Source: Flavobacterium sp. JAS
GTDB taxonomy: Bacteria > Bacteroidota > Bacteroidia > Flavobacteriales > Flavobacteriaceae
DNA: 64,000 nt
Direction: 5' to 3'
NCBI RefSeq assembly: GCF_020991455.1
Contig: NZ_JAJMOX010000006.1
Span: forward strand, 1-64,000
Numbering within the stretch: the stretch's first letter is position 1; each line of letters opens with the position of its first letter. Position numbers and translations under genes: made by a program. Positions 17,243 through 25,887 of the stretch are shown in pieces. The notes beneath the pieces are model-generated. The model saw nothing but the letters and a program-made list of their open reading frames with translations, was not told the DNA's origin and did no database searches.

Positions 17243-18190
17243 ATGAGCATAAAAATTCTACATATCGACAGTAATCACCCAATTCTTTGGCAACAACTTG
17301 AAGAAGCCGGTTTTGAAAATTACACCGATTTTAAATCTTCAAAAGAAGAAATTGAAGCTAAAATTCGAGATTATAACGGAATTGTAATACGAAGCCGTTT
17401 TAAAATTGATAAAACTTTCTTAGACAAAGCAACCAATTTACAGTTTATTGCCAGAGTTGGCGCGGGTTTAGAAAGTATTGATTGCGAGTATGCTGAGACA
17501 AAAGGGATTCATCTAATCGCTGCGCCCGAAGGTAATCGCAACGCTGTTGCAGAACATTCTCTGGGTGTAATTTTATCACTTTTTAATAATTTGAATCAGG
17601 CTGACGCCGAAATAAGAGCGGGACATTGGAACAGGGAAAGTAACCGTGGCCATGAACTTGATGGAAAAACGGTTGGGATTATTGGTTACGGAAACATGGG
17701 AAAAGCCTTTGCCAAAAAACTTCGTGGTTTTGAGGTAGAAGTTTTGTTTCATGATATTCTGGAAAACATTGGTGATGAAAATGCGAGACAAGTTTCGCTT
17801 GAAGAATTGCAAAAAAAAGCAGATGTTTTGAGTTTACATCTTCCGTGGACTCCGGAAACGGATAAAATGGTCAATGTTGATTTTATAAACTCTTTTTTGA
17901 AGCCATTTTGGATTATAAATACTTCGCGTGGCAAAAACATCGTCACAGCAGATTTAGTTGAAGCAATGAAGGTTAAAAAGATTCTGGGAGCAGGATTGGA
18001 TGTTTTGGAGTATGAGAAATTATCTTTCGAAACTTTATTTCAGGATAAAAATACTCCTGAAGCTTTCCAATATTTGTTAGAAGCTAAAAATGTTTTGCTA
18101 ACGCCTCATATTGCAGGTTGGACATTTGAGAGCCACGAAGGTTTGGCGCAGGTTATTGTAGATAAGATTAAAAAGGTTTATAATAAGTAA
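17243..18190 (+). CDS. D-2-hydroxyacid dehydrogenase (phosphoglycerate dehydrogenase-like)
   Basis: This 315-residue cytosolic enzyme is a D-isomer 2-hydroxyacid dehydrogenase. The NAD-binding loop is GIIGYGNMGKAFAKKL (about residue 145), the catalytic Arg lies in INTSRGKNIV (about 230), the Glu in AGLDVLEYEK (about 255) and the His in LTPHIAGWT (about 290), so the Arg-Glu-His triad is complete. IARVGAGLESID is also typical. There is no C-terminal ACT domain, unlike the long form of SerA, so it is either a short phosphoglycerate dehydrogenase or a related enzyme such as hydroxypyruvate reductase. No serine gene is adjacent. The family is secure and the substrate is not. Confidence 0.9.
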   Translation: MSIKILHIDSNHPILWQQLEEAGFENYTDFKSSKEEIEAKIRDYNGIVIRSRFKIDKTFLDKATNLQFIARVGAGLESIDCEYAETKGIHLIAAPEGNRNAVAEHSLGVILSLFNNLNQADAEIRAGHWNRESNRGHELDGKTVGIIGYGNMGKAFAKKLRGFEVEVLFHDILENIGDENARQVSLEELQKKADVLSLHLPWTPETDKMVNVDFINSFLKPFWIINTSRGKNIVTADLVEAMKVKKILGAGLDVLEYEKLSFETLFQDKNTPEAFQYLLEAKNVLLTPHIAGWTFESHEGLAQVIVDKIKKVYNK

Positions 18191-18372
18191 ACTGCGTAAA
18201 AACCAAGTTTTGACGACTTTGTGGTTTTTAGAATTAAATAACGAGTTTTTTCTGTAGAATTTTTAGGCTAGAATTAGTTTTTAATGTTAATTTTTAATAA
18301 TATTGTTTCTAAATAAGGAGTGACCGAAAATCCCAAGAGTAGGAATTAACCAATTAATTTAACTAATAAAAA

Positions 18373-18756
18373 ATGGAAAACGAATTTAAAGAAACGTCTA
18401 ATAATTTTAATGAACCAATTCCAGTATTTAAAGTAGATCCTATTATGGTTTTGCTTTTTTCGTTCTTAACTTGTGGATTATATTTAATTTATTGGAATAT
18501 TAAAGTAGCTGAGGTTTTTAATGCCGTTGCAGAAAAAGAAGTTATCTCACAGCCTATTGCAATTTTTGCAGGATGTTGTATGCCGGTAAATATTTATTTT
18601 TACTATTTAGCTGGTAAAGAGGCATTACCAAAAGTTTATGAGAGAACTGGAGAGCTTCAAAAAGATCAATCTACTTTATTAATTGTTTTAGGGTTTTTCT
18701 TTCCTATGGCAGCAGCAATGATTGTACAAGGTGATATCAACAGATTATACAAATAA
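18373..18756 (+). CDS. DUF4234-like small membrane protein
   Basis: This 127-residue protein has a soluble N-terminus of about 22 residues, then membrane segments around MVLLFSFLTCGLYLIYWNI, QPIAIFAGCCMPVNIYFYY and LLIVLGFFFPMAAAMIVQG, ending in DINRLYK. The first segment's GLYxIYW pattern and the closing Q.D.N(R/K) are typical of DUF4234 proteins, whose function is unknown. Its 3' end overlaps the next gene by about 30 bp, so it heads a compact run of three small membrane protein genes. Confidence 0.72.
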   Translation: MENEFKETSNNFNEPIPVFKVDPIMVLLFSFLTCGLYLIYWNIKVAEVFNAVAEKEVISQPIAIFAGCCMPVNIYFYYLAGKEALPKVYERTGELQKDQSTLLIVLGFFFPMAAAMIVQGDINRLYK

Positions 18757-19195
18757 TAGCAGAGTAAAGCGTAAAATTTACGGAATTATCGGTGCAGTAA
18801 TTACACTGATAGTTCCGTTTTTTTTGATGCTTGATAATCATAATAACCATTTAGAATCTGATCAGTCGTTTTGTCCTTTTAAAATGGTTACAGGTTTTCC
18901 TTGTCCTGGTTGTGGTATTACAAAATCATTGGTGTATTTTTATCAGGGAGATGTTTACAAGTCACTAAGTTATCACATTTTAGGGCCTTTTGTTATTATG
19001 TTTTGTTGGCTTACTATCATTGTATTGACAACAGAAATTGTAACTAAAAAAGAATATTTTACAGGTCTTTTATACAATAGAAAATTGGCCTATAATCTGG
19101 CCTATTTTTTAGCCTTTTATCATTTTATCCGATTGATTCTTTTTGTTAAAAACAATTCGTTTGATGATATATTGCATCAGTCTATTTGGTTTTAA
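18722..19195 (+). CDS. DUF2752 domain membrane protein
   Basis: The 157-residue protein carries the DUF2752 core CPFKMVTGFPCPGCGITKS, in which paired cysteines (CPGCG) could bind a metal. It is followed by hydrophobic helices HILGPFVIMFCWLTIIVL and AYNLAYFLAFYHFIRLIL. The start shown is a TTG at 18722 inside the end of the DUF4234-like gene; a GTG at 18731 is an alternative, and both leave the overlap. The DUF2752-TM2 neighbourhood is common in Bacteroidota, and the two probably act together in the membrane. Function is unknown. Confidence 0.75.
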   Translation: MYKVISTDYTNNSRVKRKIYGIIGAVITLIVPFFLMLDNHNNHLESDQSFCPFKMVTGFPCPGCGITKSLVYFYQGDVYKSLSYHILGPFVIMFCWLTIIVLTTEIVTKKEYFTGLLYNRKLAYNLAYFLAFYHFIRLILFVKNNSFDDILHQSIWF

Positions 19196-19247
19196 AAGAC
19201 AGAAAAACCTTTTTTGAAGAAGTTAATTAACTAATAACACTATAAAA

Positions 19248-19523
19248 ATGGAAAACACCAAAACAGAACACTGGAATAATCCCCCGGTTTATCATGAAGA
19301 GAATAAAAAGGTAGTTGCCGGAATTTTAGCAATTTTATTAGGCGCTTTGGGTATTCATAAGTTTTATTTAGGATATACTAAAGAAGGAATTATTCAACTT
19401 ATTCTTGGACTTATTTTCGGAATAGGAGGTTTAATAGGAATCATAGAAGGAATTATTTACCTGACAAGAACAGACGAAGAGTTTTATCAAACGTATCAGG
19501 TTGGTAGAAAGCCTTGGTTCTAA
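19248..19523 (+). CDS. TM2 domain-containing protein
   Basis: The 91-residue protein has a polar N-terminus followed by a TM2 domain: VVAGILAILLGALGIHKFYL, then YTKEGIIQLILGLIFGIGGL, joined by the DxF/HKFYLG turn typical of the family. The C-terminus (TDEEFYQTYQVGRKPWF) is cytosolic or periplasmic. It is the last gene of the three-gene membrane cluster and is followed by a strong terminator. TM2 proteins occur in bacteria and animals, and the bacterial role is unknown. Confidence 0.85.
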   Translation: MENTKTEHWNNPPVYHEENKKVVAGILAILLGALGIHKFYLGYTKEGIIQLILGLIFGIGGLIGIIEGIIYLTRTDEEFYQTYQVGRKPWF

Positions 19524-19533
19524 AGAATAAAAG

Positions 19534-19567
19534 AAATCCCATCCGTCCTACGGATGGGATTTTTCTT
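19534..19567 (+). terminator. Rho-independent terminator after the TM2 gene
   Basis: The 12-13-bp stem aaatcccatccg / cggatgggattt (19534-19545 with 19551-19562) is followed by a T-run. Confidence 0.88.
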
Positions 19568-19795
19568 TTTAATCCCTTTTTATAAATATCTTTTTCTTTT
19601 GTTTTAATGACTTTTAGAGGATGATTCTAATTCTTTTACAAAGTAATATTGCACATCTTTAACAAGCGAAGTTTAATTGTTCTTTTAAAAACGGATCTGG
19701 AGGTAAATTAAATTATCTCTAATCCAAAAAAAATAAAGATTAGGTAATTGGTTAGGAAAGGAACATGAGAACGAGTTTGGAACTATTGTAATTAA
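19563..19795. other. Intergenic region without a recognisable gene
   Basis: This AT-rich spacer lies between the TM2 terminator and the olsF terminator. I saw no open reading frame with gene-like composition and no repeat in it. Confidence 0.5.
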
Positions 19796-19829
19796 AAAAT
19801 CCCATTTGCTTTTTAACAAATGGGATTTT
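19796..19829. terminator. Bidirectional terminator downstream of olsF
   Basis: The 13-bp stem aaaatcccatttg / caaatgggatttt (19796-19808, 19817-19829) with an 8-nt loop has A/T runs on both sides. It lies 20 bp past the olsF stop, on the minus strand. Confidence 0.85.
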
Positions 19830-19849
19830 AATTTTATGGTAGTTTGCAA

Positions 19850-21652
19850 TTAATCTTCTTTCTCAGATAATTTGCGTTCTAATTCTATTTGAAATTCTTC
19901 GATAACCGGTTTCATAGTGCTTTCAGGAATATCTGCGATTCTAATGTACATTAAACCATCTATAGCATTATTAAACAAAGGATCGACATTAAAAGCTACA
20001 ACACGGGCATTTTGCTTGATGTACTTTTTGATTAAAACTGGCAAACGTAAATTTCCAGGTTCTAATTCGTCAATGATTTTATCAAACTTATTCAAGTCAG
20101 ATTCAGCTTCATCGAAGATAAAGTCTTTATCAGCATCTTTCAGTTTTACTTTGTAAGCTTTTTTCGGGTGAATGTATTGTGCGATATACGGATCGTAATA
20201 ATTCGACTTCATAAATTCAATCATCAATGATTTTGAGAAGTCAGAGAATTGATTACTGATACTTACACCACCCAATAAATATTTATGTTCAGGATAACGT
20301 AATGTTGTATGAATAATACCTTTCCATAACAAGAACAAAGGCATTGGTTTTTGCTGGTATTCTTTAATGATAAAAGCACGTCCCATTTCGATAGATTTAT
20401 GCATCATATCGTGCAATTCAGGCTCAAATCTAAATAAGTCATTCAGGTAGAAGCCTTCAATTCCGTATTTTGGATAAATTTCAGAACCCAATCCCATACG
20501 GTAAGCACCAGCAATTTTCTTGGTTTCATCATCCCATAAAAACATATGGTGATAATATTGATCAAATTTATCGATGTCAATAGATTCATTGGTTCCTTCA
20601 CCAACTTCACGGAAAGTAATTTCACGTAAACGACCAATTTCATGCAATACATTTGGAATAGATTTCGCTCTTGCAAAAAACACTTCGTAGTTTTTACTTT
20701 GTAATAAACGACAATCACTGTTTCTTAACATATTCACCTCGTCAATCATTTTTGATTCACTTGCAGGTGTTACGATTTTTTTAGGTGCTTTTGGTATTTT
20801 TAAACTTGCTGTGTCTATTAGTTTGCTGTCCTTTTCAAAAGGATTTGCCAGCATATAGGTTTTCTTTCTTAAAAATTCAGAGTAATCTTCAAACGATTCT
20901 ATTTCGTTTTGTTCGTTTACAGAAATTGGTTTACCAATACGAACTTTAATTACACGGTCTTTCTGCGTAAGCAATTCTGATGGAAGTTTTGCAGTTCGCA
21001 AAGTATCATCAATTTTAGAAAGCCAATAAAATAATTTACTGTTTTTAGCATGAAAATAAATTGGAACAACCGGAACTTTAGCTTTTCTAATCAGCTTTAA
21101 AGCGCCTTCTTCCCAAGGTTTGTCTACTACTAATTTGCCGTCTTTATAAGTTGAAACTTCCCCAGCAGGGAAAATTCCCAACGGTTTTCCATCACTTAAA
21201 TGGCGTAAGGTTTCTTTGATTCCAACAACGCTCGATTTAGCATCCTTATGATTTTCAAAAGGATTAACCGGCATGATATATTTTTTAAGCGGAACAATTC
21301 GGTGTAATAAAAAGTTGGCGATGATCTTGAAATTTGGTTCTCTCTCGAGCATTAATTTCAAAAGCAAAATACCATCAATTCCTCCAAGCGGATGATTTGA
21401 AATCGTAATATAAGCGCCGTCTTTTGGTAAACGTTTCAAATCTTCTTCAGGAATTTCGAATTTGATTTCCATTTCATCCAAAATTCCGTTTAAAAACGCA
21501 ACATCTTCTAAATGTTTGTTATGATCGTAAATTTTATTAAGGGTAGAGATCTTAAGAACCTTCATAAGAATCCAGCCTGAGAAAGTACCAAGAACTCCGT
21601 ACTTATCAACATTTATTGCCTTTGCAACTTCTTTCGCGGTAACTAAACCCAT
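19850..21652 (-). CDS. olsF: Bifunctional ornithine lipid synthase OlsF-type acyltransferase
   Basis: The 600-residue protein is a fusion of two acyltransferase domains. Residues about 75-270 form a PlsC-like O-acyltransferase with TISNHPLGGIDG (catalytic His and Asp), the substrate loop GIFPAGEVSTY and VPVVPIYFHAKNS. Residues about 305-480 form a GNAT-like N-acyltransferase domain with FFARAKSIPNVLHEIGRLR and REVGEGTNESIDIDKFD. In OlsF of Serratia and Flavobacterium johnsoniae this arrangement makes ornithine lipids in two steps, first N- then O-acylation. I infer the same here from domain order and length. The product would be a phosphorus-free membrane aminolipid. A 13-bp hairpin follows the stop. 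Confidence 0.82.
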   Translation of the reverse strand: MGLVTAKEVAKAINVDKYGVLGTFSGWILMKVLKISTLNKIYDHNKHLEDVAFLNGILDEMEIKFEIPEEDLKRLPKDGAYITISNHPLGGIDGILLLKLMLEREPNFKIIANFLLHRIVPLKKYIMPVNPFENHKDAKSSVVGIKETLRHLSDGKPLGIFPAGEVSTYKDGKLVVDKPWEEGALKLIRKAKVPVVPIYFHAKNSKLFYWLSKIDDTLRTAKLPSELLTQKDRVIKVRIGKPISVNEQNEIESFEDYSEFLRKKTYMLANPFEKDSKLIDTASLKIPKAPKKIVTPASESKMIDEVNMLRNSDCRLLQSKNYEVFFARAKSIPNVLHEIGRLREITFREVGEGTNESIDIDKFDQYYHHMFLWDDETKKIAGAYRMGLGSEIYPKYGIEGFYLNDLFRFEPELHDMMHKSIEMGRAFIIKEYQQKPMPLFLLWKGIIHTTLRYPEHKYLLGGVSISNQFSDFSKSLMIEFMKSNYYDPYIAQYIHPKKAYKVKLKDADKDFIFDEAESDLNKFDKIIDELEPGNLRLPVLIKKYIKQNARVVAFNVDPLFNNAIDGLMYIRIADIPESTMKPVIEEFQIELERKLSEKED

Positions 21653-21742
21653 GTACTATTTTTAATTTATTAGAGCAGCGAACAAAGATAACAAAAAACT
21701 CTACTTTTCGCTGTTTCAAACATAAACTTTCCACTTTTTTAT

Positions 21743-21750
21743 TACATTTG
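21743..21750 (+). promoter_or_regulatory. Putative -7 element for xthA
   Basis: TACATTTG matches TAnnTTTG and lies about 15-20 bp upstream of the candidate xthA starts, implying a very short leader. Confidence 0.45.
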
Positions 21751-21764
21751 GAATCCTAAAAAAT

Positions 21765-22532
21765 ATGGTGATGAAAATTATTTCTTATAATGTAAACGGA
21801 ATCCGTGCCGCAATAACCAAAGGTTTTATCGAGTGGCTGCAACAAGCAAATCCAGATGTAATTTGTCTTCAGGAAATAAAAGCTACGCAAGAGCAAATTC
21901 CCGTAGACGACATTACAGCAGCTGGTTATCCGTATCAATATTATTATCCGGCAACCAAAAAAGGCTACAGCGGAGTAGCAATATTATCTAAAACAAAACC
22001 CAATAATGTGGTTTTTGGAACAGGAATTCATCACATGGATTTTGAAGGTCGTAACCTTCGTGCCGATTTTGACGATTGTTCGGTAATGAGTTTATACCTT
22101 CCGTCAGGAACAAATATTGAAAGATTAGATCATAAATTTATGTTTATGGATGATTTTCAAACCTACATTAACGAACTAAAAGTAACGATCCCGAATCTTA
22201 TTATTTGCGGCGATTACAACATTTGCCACGAAGCGATAGATATTCATGATCCTGTTCGTAACAAGACCGTTTCAGGATTTTTACCTGCTGAACGCGCTTG
22301 GCTTGACGGATTCATGAAATCAGGTTTTGTTGACAGTTTCCGTCATTTCAATAAAGATCCACATCATTATTCGTGGTGGAGTTACCGCGCCGGAGCCCGA
22401 GGCAATAACAAAGGTTGGCGTATCGATTATAACTTGGTAAGCGACTCGATGCAACACCGTTTAAAACGCGCCGTGATTCTTCCGGATGCCATGCACTCAG
22501 ACCATTGTCCGGTTTTAGTCGAAATCGAGTAA
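21765..22532 (+). CDS. xthA: Exodeoxyribonuclease III
   Basis: The protein is 255 residues, or 253 if it starts at the second ATG (21771), which gives the canonical MKIISYNVNGIRAAI. Endonuclease/exonuclease/phosphatase motifs are complete: CLQEIKA (catalytic Glu), GDYNICH (Asp/Asn), WWSYRAGARGNNKGWRIDY and DAMHSDHCPV (Asp-His). It removes nucleotides 3'-5' and cleaves at abasic sites in base-excision repair. It diverges from olsF, with a short promoter region between. Identification as XthA is secure. Confidence 0.95.
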   Translation: MVMKIISYNVNGIRAAITKGFIEWLQQANPDVICLQEIKATQEQIPVDDITAAGYPYQYYYPATKKGYSGVAILSKTKPNNVVFGTGIHHMDFEGRNLRADFDDCSVMSLYLPSGTNIERLDHKFMFMDDFQTYINELKVTIPNLIICGDYNICHEAIDIHDPVRNKTVSGFLPAERAWLDGFMKSGFVDSFRHFNKDPHHYSWWSYRAGARGNNKGWRIDYNLVSDSMQHRLKRAVILPDAMHSDHCPVLVEIE

Positions 22533-22698
22533 AGTTTGGTATTGTTCTTGTAGAAAGAATAGCGGTTTTAAATTGAATAACAGTTTAGTTGGAATTTGGA
22601 CTCGAGCGATAGCGGACAGGCGAAGCAATTTACTTCGGAATTTCAAGATTGGGATTTAAAATAGAATTATTAATTTATACTCCAAATAAAATTAAAAA

Positions 22699-23643
22699 AT
22701 GATTAAAAAGGCCTCCATCGGATTCCTGGTCCTAGCTTTGTCTATGACCTCTTGTGTATCCAAGAAAATTTACAATGATCTTGAAACAAAATATTCAGAT
22801 CTAAAAAAAGAAAATCGTTCAATAGCTGATGAAAATGCAAACTTGCAAAAAGCAAAAAATCAGTTAGAGTTAGATAAAGATGCTTTAACAAAAGACTTAA
22901 ATGCGACAAAAGCTGATCTTGCAAAACAAAAAGCAGATTTAGCGGCAGCACAAAACAAATTCAAAGTTTTACAAGATTCGTATAATGCATTAGAGAAAAA
23001 TAGCAATGATGCGTTAGAAAGCAATATGGCTAAAAACCGTGAATTGTTGGCGCAATTGGAAGCAAAATCTAAAAAATTGGCCGAAGAACAAGCGCGTTTA
23101 GATAAAACAGCAAGTCGCTTAAACGAACTTGAAGCAATGATTGCAGCTAAAGAAGCAGCAATGAAAAAACTAAAAGAGACTTTATCCAAAGCTTTAAATG
23201 GTTTTGAAGGTAAAGGTCTTACAGTAGAACAGAAAAACGGAAAAGTATATGTTTCTATGGAAAACAAACTACTTTTCAATTCAGGAAGTTGGGCTGTTGG
23301 AGTAGAAGGTAGAAAAGCGGTTGTAGAATTAGGAAAAGTATTAGGAGATAATCCGGATCTTTCAGTTCTTATCGAAGGACACACAGATGATGATCCTTAT
23401 GCAGGTTCAGGACCAATCGCAAACAACTGGGATTTATCAACTAAAAGAGCTACGGCAATTGTCGCTATTTTGAGTGAAAACACTAAAATCAACAAACAAA
23501 AATTAACTGCGGCAGGTCGCAGCGAATTCTCTCCGCTTGCAAGCAATGCAACTCCGGAAGGAAAAGCTAAAAACCGTAGAATCGAAATCATCTTAACGCC
23601 AAGATTAGATGAAATCGCTGAAATGCTTAATAGTATTAATTAA
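22699..23643 (+). CDS. OmpA-family lipoprotein with coiled-coil linker
   Basis: The protein has 314 residues. The N-terminal signal ends at SMTSC (lipobox, Cys near residue 19), so it should be a lipoprotein. Residues about 25-165 are a long coiled coil, rich in K, E, A and L (for example ELLAQLEAKSKKLAEEQARL). The C-terminal 115 residues form an OmpA peptidoglycan-binding domain: LLFNSGSWAV, VLIEGHTDDDPY, TKRATAIVAIL and AAGRSEF...NRRIEIIL. It would tie the outer membrane to peptidoglycan. A strong terminator follows. Family assignment is secure. Confidence 0.92.
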   Translation: MIKKASIGFLVLALSMTSCVSKKIYNDLETKYSDLKKENRSIADENANLQKAKNQLELDKDALTKDLNATKADLAKQKADLAAAQNKFKVLQDSYNALEKNSNDALESNMAKNRELLAQLEAKSKKLAEEQARLDKTASRLNELEAMIAAKEAAMKKLKETLSKALNGFEGKGLTVEQKNGKVYVSMENKLLFNSGSWAVGVEGRKAVVELGKVLGDNPDLSVLIEGHTDDDPYAGSGPIANNWDLSTKRATAIVAILSENTKINKQKLTAAGRSEFSPLASNATPEGKAKNRRIEIILTPRLDEIAEMLNSIN

Positions 23644-23682
23644 AGCTGCTAAGGTTCTAAGGGGCTAAGTTGCTAAGATTTT

Positions 23683-23717
23683 AAAAGGCTCAAAGTTTTT
23701 AACTTTGAGCCTTTTTG
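23683..23717 (+). terminator. Terminator after the OmpA-family gene
   Basis: The 15-bp stem aaaaggctcaaagtt / aactttgagcctttt (23683-23697 and 23701-23715) has a 3-nt loop and a following T-run. A similar GGCTCA...TGAGC hairpin closes the toxin gene at 24374-24402. Confidence 0.85.
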
Positions 23718-23723
23718 TTTTCT

Positions 23724-23750
23724 CTCCTACAAGGTTTTTAAAACCTTGTA
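23724..23750. repeat. Palindrome, 'CCTACAAGGTTTT' class
   Basis: The 13-base arms cctacaaggtttt and aaaaccttgtagg flank a single T. It resembles the palindrome at 8883-8914 in architecture (CCTxxxAGGTTTT core) and lies between the OmpA terminator and the antitoxin gene. Confidence 0.7.
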
Positions 23751-23823
23751 GGTTCAAACTTTAAATCATATTTAGTCATGAATTTATATTTTGTAACTTT
23801 GAAGTTCTAAAAGGAATATAATT

Positions 23824-24075
23824 ATGGGACTTCCAGAATTAAAAGATAAAATACGACACCAATTAGATCTTGCAGATGAAAGGGTGTTGCGAATAGTTTC
23901 TTCGGTTTTTGATAATTATTTAAATGAAATTGTTTCGTATGATACTGAAGGAAATCCTTTGACTTTATCTGAATATCATAATAAAGTTGAGGAAGGTTTA
24001 GATGATATAAAATACAATCGAATAATTTCAAAAGAAGATTTGTCGAAGGAAATGAAAGATTGGGACAATGAGTAA
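23824..24075 (+). CDS. Probable antitoxin of a ParE/RelE-type toxin-antitoxin pair
   Basis: This 83-residue protein is acidic and helical. The N-terminal half MGLPELKDKIRHQLDLADER looks like a DNA-binding/addiction-module antitoxin segment, and the C-terminus (SKEDLSKEMKDWDNE) is the kind of acidic tail that binds the toxin. The reading frame of the toxin starts inside its last eight bases, the tightly coupled arrangement usual for toxin-antitoxin operons. I could not match it to a named antitoxin family. Role is inferred from its neighbour. Confidence 0.65.
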   Translation: MGLPELKDKIRHQLDLADERVLRIVSSVFDNYLNEIVSYDTEGNPLTLSEYHNKVEEGLDDIKYNRIISKEDLSKEMKDWDNE

Positions 24076-24369
24076 TGTTAAGTTGGTAGTTTTTTGGACT
24101 CAAAATGCAAAAGAAGATTTAAAAGAAATTTATATTTCATTAAAGAAAGAAGTTTCTAAAGAAGCGGCACTTAAAATTAGAGAAGACTGTTGTTTGGTTG
24201 CACAGATAGTATTGTTTTTGTCGAGCAGTTTCAGTTAGACGAATATAGATTTGATTGTCGAAGAATTATAATTAGAAATTATAAAGTATTGTATCAATTT
24301 AAGGAAAATTCAATTTTTGTAATTAGGGTTTTTAATTCATTTCAAAATCCGATGAAAAGCTTAAAATAA
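24068..24369 (+). pseudogene. Frameshifted ParE/RelE-type toxin
   Basis: The first frame (24068-24238) encodes MSNVKLVVFWTQNAKEDLKE-IYISLKK... and hits a TAG at 24236. Reading in the shifted frame from about 24198 continues with DSIVFVEQFQLDEYR, CRRIIIRNYKVLYQF and FVIRVFNSFQNPMKSLK to a TAA at 24367. Joined, these make a roughly 100-residue ParE/RelE toxin with its usual C-terminal RRIIIRNYKVLYQ block. Total length is 302 bases, one short of a multiple of three, so a single missing base at about 24188-24204 explains it. Either the toxin is dead or the base is a sequence error. The antitoxin upstream is intact. Confidence 0.8.
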
Positions 24370-24373
24370 TATA

Positions 24374-24402
24374 AGGCTCAGAGTTTAAAACTTTGAGCTT
24401 TT
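24374..24402 (+). terminator. Probable terminator after the toxin-antitoxin locus
   Basis: aaggctcagagttt and aaactttgagctttttt form an imperfect hairpin with a T-run just past the toxin stop. Confidence 0.65.
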
Positions 24403-24522
24403 TTCTTTACTAAAAAAAATCCTTGCGAACTTTGTAACTTTTTTAACTTTTGTATTATTTTCCATTGCTTATTCCCTTTGTACCTTTGAACCTCTGCAAC
24501 TTTGAACCTTAAAAAGAAAAAA

Positions 24523-25560
24523 ATGAAATACACGACATTACCCAATACCGATATAAAAGTTAGTAAAATAAACCTCGGAACAATGACTTTCGGGCAACAA
24601 AACACAGAAGCCGAAGGACATCAACAAATGGATTATGCACTCGAGAGAGGTGTCAATTTTTTTGATACTGCCGAAATGTATTCTGTTCCCGCCAAAGAAG
24701 AAACCTACGGAAGTACAGAGAAAATTATAGGAACGTGGTTCAAGAAATCGGGAAATCGTGATAAAGTGGTTTTAGCTTCTAAAATTGCGGGACCAAATCC
24801 AAATTTCACTTACATGCGTGAGAAAGCAGATTTCTCTCCGGCAAGTATTAAATATGCTTTAGAAAATAGCCTAAAACGTCTTCAGACAGATTATATTGAT
24901 TTGTATCAGATGCATTGGCCGGAACGATTAACGAATTATTTTGGGCAACGTGGTTTTAAAGATCACGATGCTGTATGGGAAGATAATTTTAGAGAGGTTC
25001 TGGAAACTTTTGACGGATTAATCAAAGAAGGAAAAATAAAACATATTGGAGTTTCTAACGAAAATGCTTGGGGAATGATGCGTTTTCTGGAAGAAAGCAA
25101 ATATCAAAACCTGCCAAGAATCAAAACCGTTCAAAATCCGTATAATTTATTGAATCGTCTTTTTGAAGTTGGTTCTGCTGAAATCTCTAAGTATGAAAAT
25201 GTTGGTTTATTAGCTTATTCACCTTTAGCATTTGGAGTTTTGACGGGTAAGTTTTTAACTGGAGAAGCACATCCAAATGCGAGAATCAATCTTTTTCCGC
25301 AATACACACGTTACAATAGCGAACAATGTACACAAGCAACAAAATTGTATCAGGAAATCGCCCAAAAACACGGATTAACCTTAACTGAACTGGCAATGGG
25401 ATTTGTGTTGCAACAACCATTTTTGACTAGTGCAATTATTGGTGCAACAACAATGGAACAGCTAAAAGAAAACATTGATACAATCGATGTGTTTTTATCC
25501 AAAGAAATTTTGACTGAGATCGCAGGAGTTCAGGCGATCATTCCAGATCCGGCGCCGTAA
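24523..25560 (+). CDS. tas: Aldo-keto reductase, Tas family
   Basis: From the ATG at 24523 the protein is 345 residues, matching E. coli Tas (346). The pattern LGTMTFGQQNTEAEGHQQMD, followed by DTAEMYSVP, IDLYQMHWPERLTNYFG and GVSNENAWGMMRFLEES, is that of Tas-type NADP(H)-dependent aldo-keto reductases. The catalytic Asp, Tyr, Lys and His positions (DTAEMY, the Lys of LASKI, and the H of QMHW) are present. The TTG at 24502 would add an unlikely MNLKKKK extension. Its 3' side opens into a repeat-rich gap. The natural substrate of this family is unclear. Confidence 0.9.
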   Translation: MKYTTLPNTDIKVSKINLGTMTFGQQNTEAEGHQQMDYALERGVNFFDTAEMYSVPAKEETYGSTEKIIGTWFKKSGNRDKVVLASKIAGPNPNFTYMREKADFSPASIKYALENSLKRLQTDYIDLYQMHWPERLTNYFGQRGFKDHDAVWEDNFREVLETFDGLIKEGKIKHIGVSNENAWGMMRFLEESKYQNLPRIKTVQNPYNLLNRLFEVGSAEISKYENVGLLAYSPLAFGVLTGKFLTGEAHPNARINLFPQYTRYNSEQCTQATKLYQEIAQKHGLTLTELAMGFVLQQPFLTSAIIGATTMEQLKENIDTIDVFLSKEILTEIAGVQAIIPDPAP

Positions 25561-25887
25561 TAAATTATAGTCACTAAGACGCGAAGTCGCAAAGTATTTT
25601 TCTTTATAGAAATACTTTGCGACTTTTTTTATGGAATTATTTTTTAAGCCTTTGAAAGAAATAGAACCACAAAGTATGTCATTTCGACGCAAGGAGAAAT
25701 CACACTAGAAACTCCGAATAGTATGTCGCCAATCTTTGTCGAGCTTCTCGCGGAGATTCCTCTTCTCTCGGAATGACAAAAATGTGAATAAAACTTTGCG
25801 CCTTCGCGTCTTTGCGAGATTAAAATATTCAGTAAAGCCAAGAATGAGAATAAATACTTCGCGTCTTAGTGCCTTCGTGGCAAATAA
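25561..25887. repeat. Intergenic repeat region including a 'GTCATTTCGACG' element
   Basis: The 327-bp gap holds no gene. Near the left end, gtcgcaaagtattt (25585-25598) pairs with aaatactttgcgac (25610-25623), followed by a T-run, and is probably the terminator of tas. At 25678-25777 lies an imperfect inverted repeat running from gtcatttcgacgcaagg to a complementary ctctcggaatgac end. Further right are CTTTGCG/CTTCGTGGC fragments. Confidence 0.65.

Noticed and set aside
22860..23384. Antisense 174-residue open frame opposite the OmpA-family gene
   Set aside because: It is the shadow of the coiled-coil coding sequence and has no start context.
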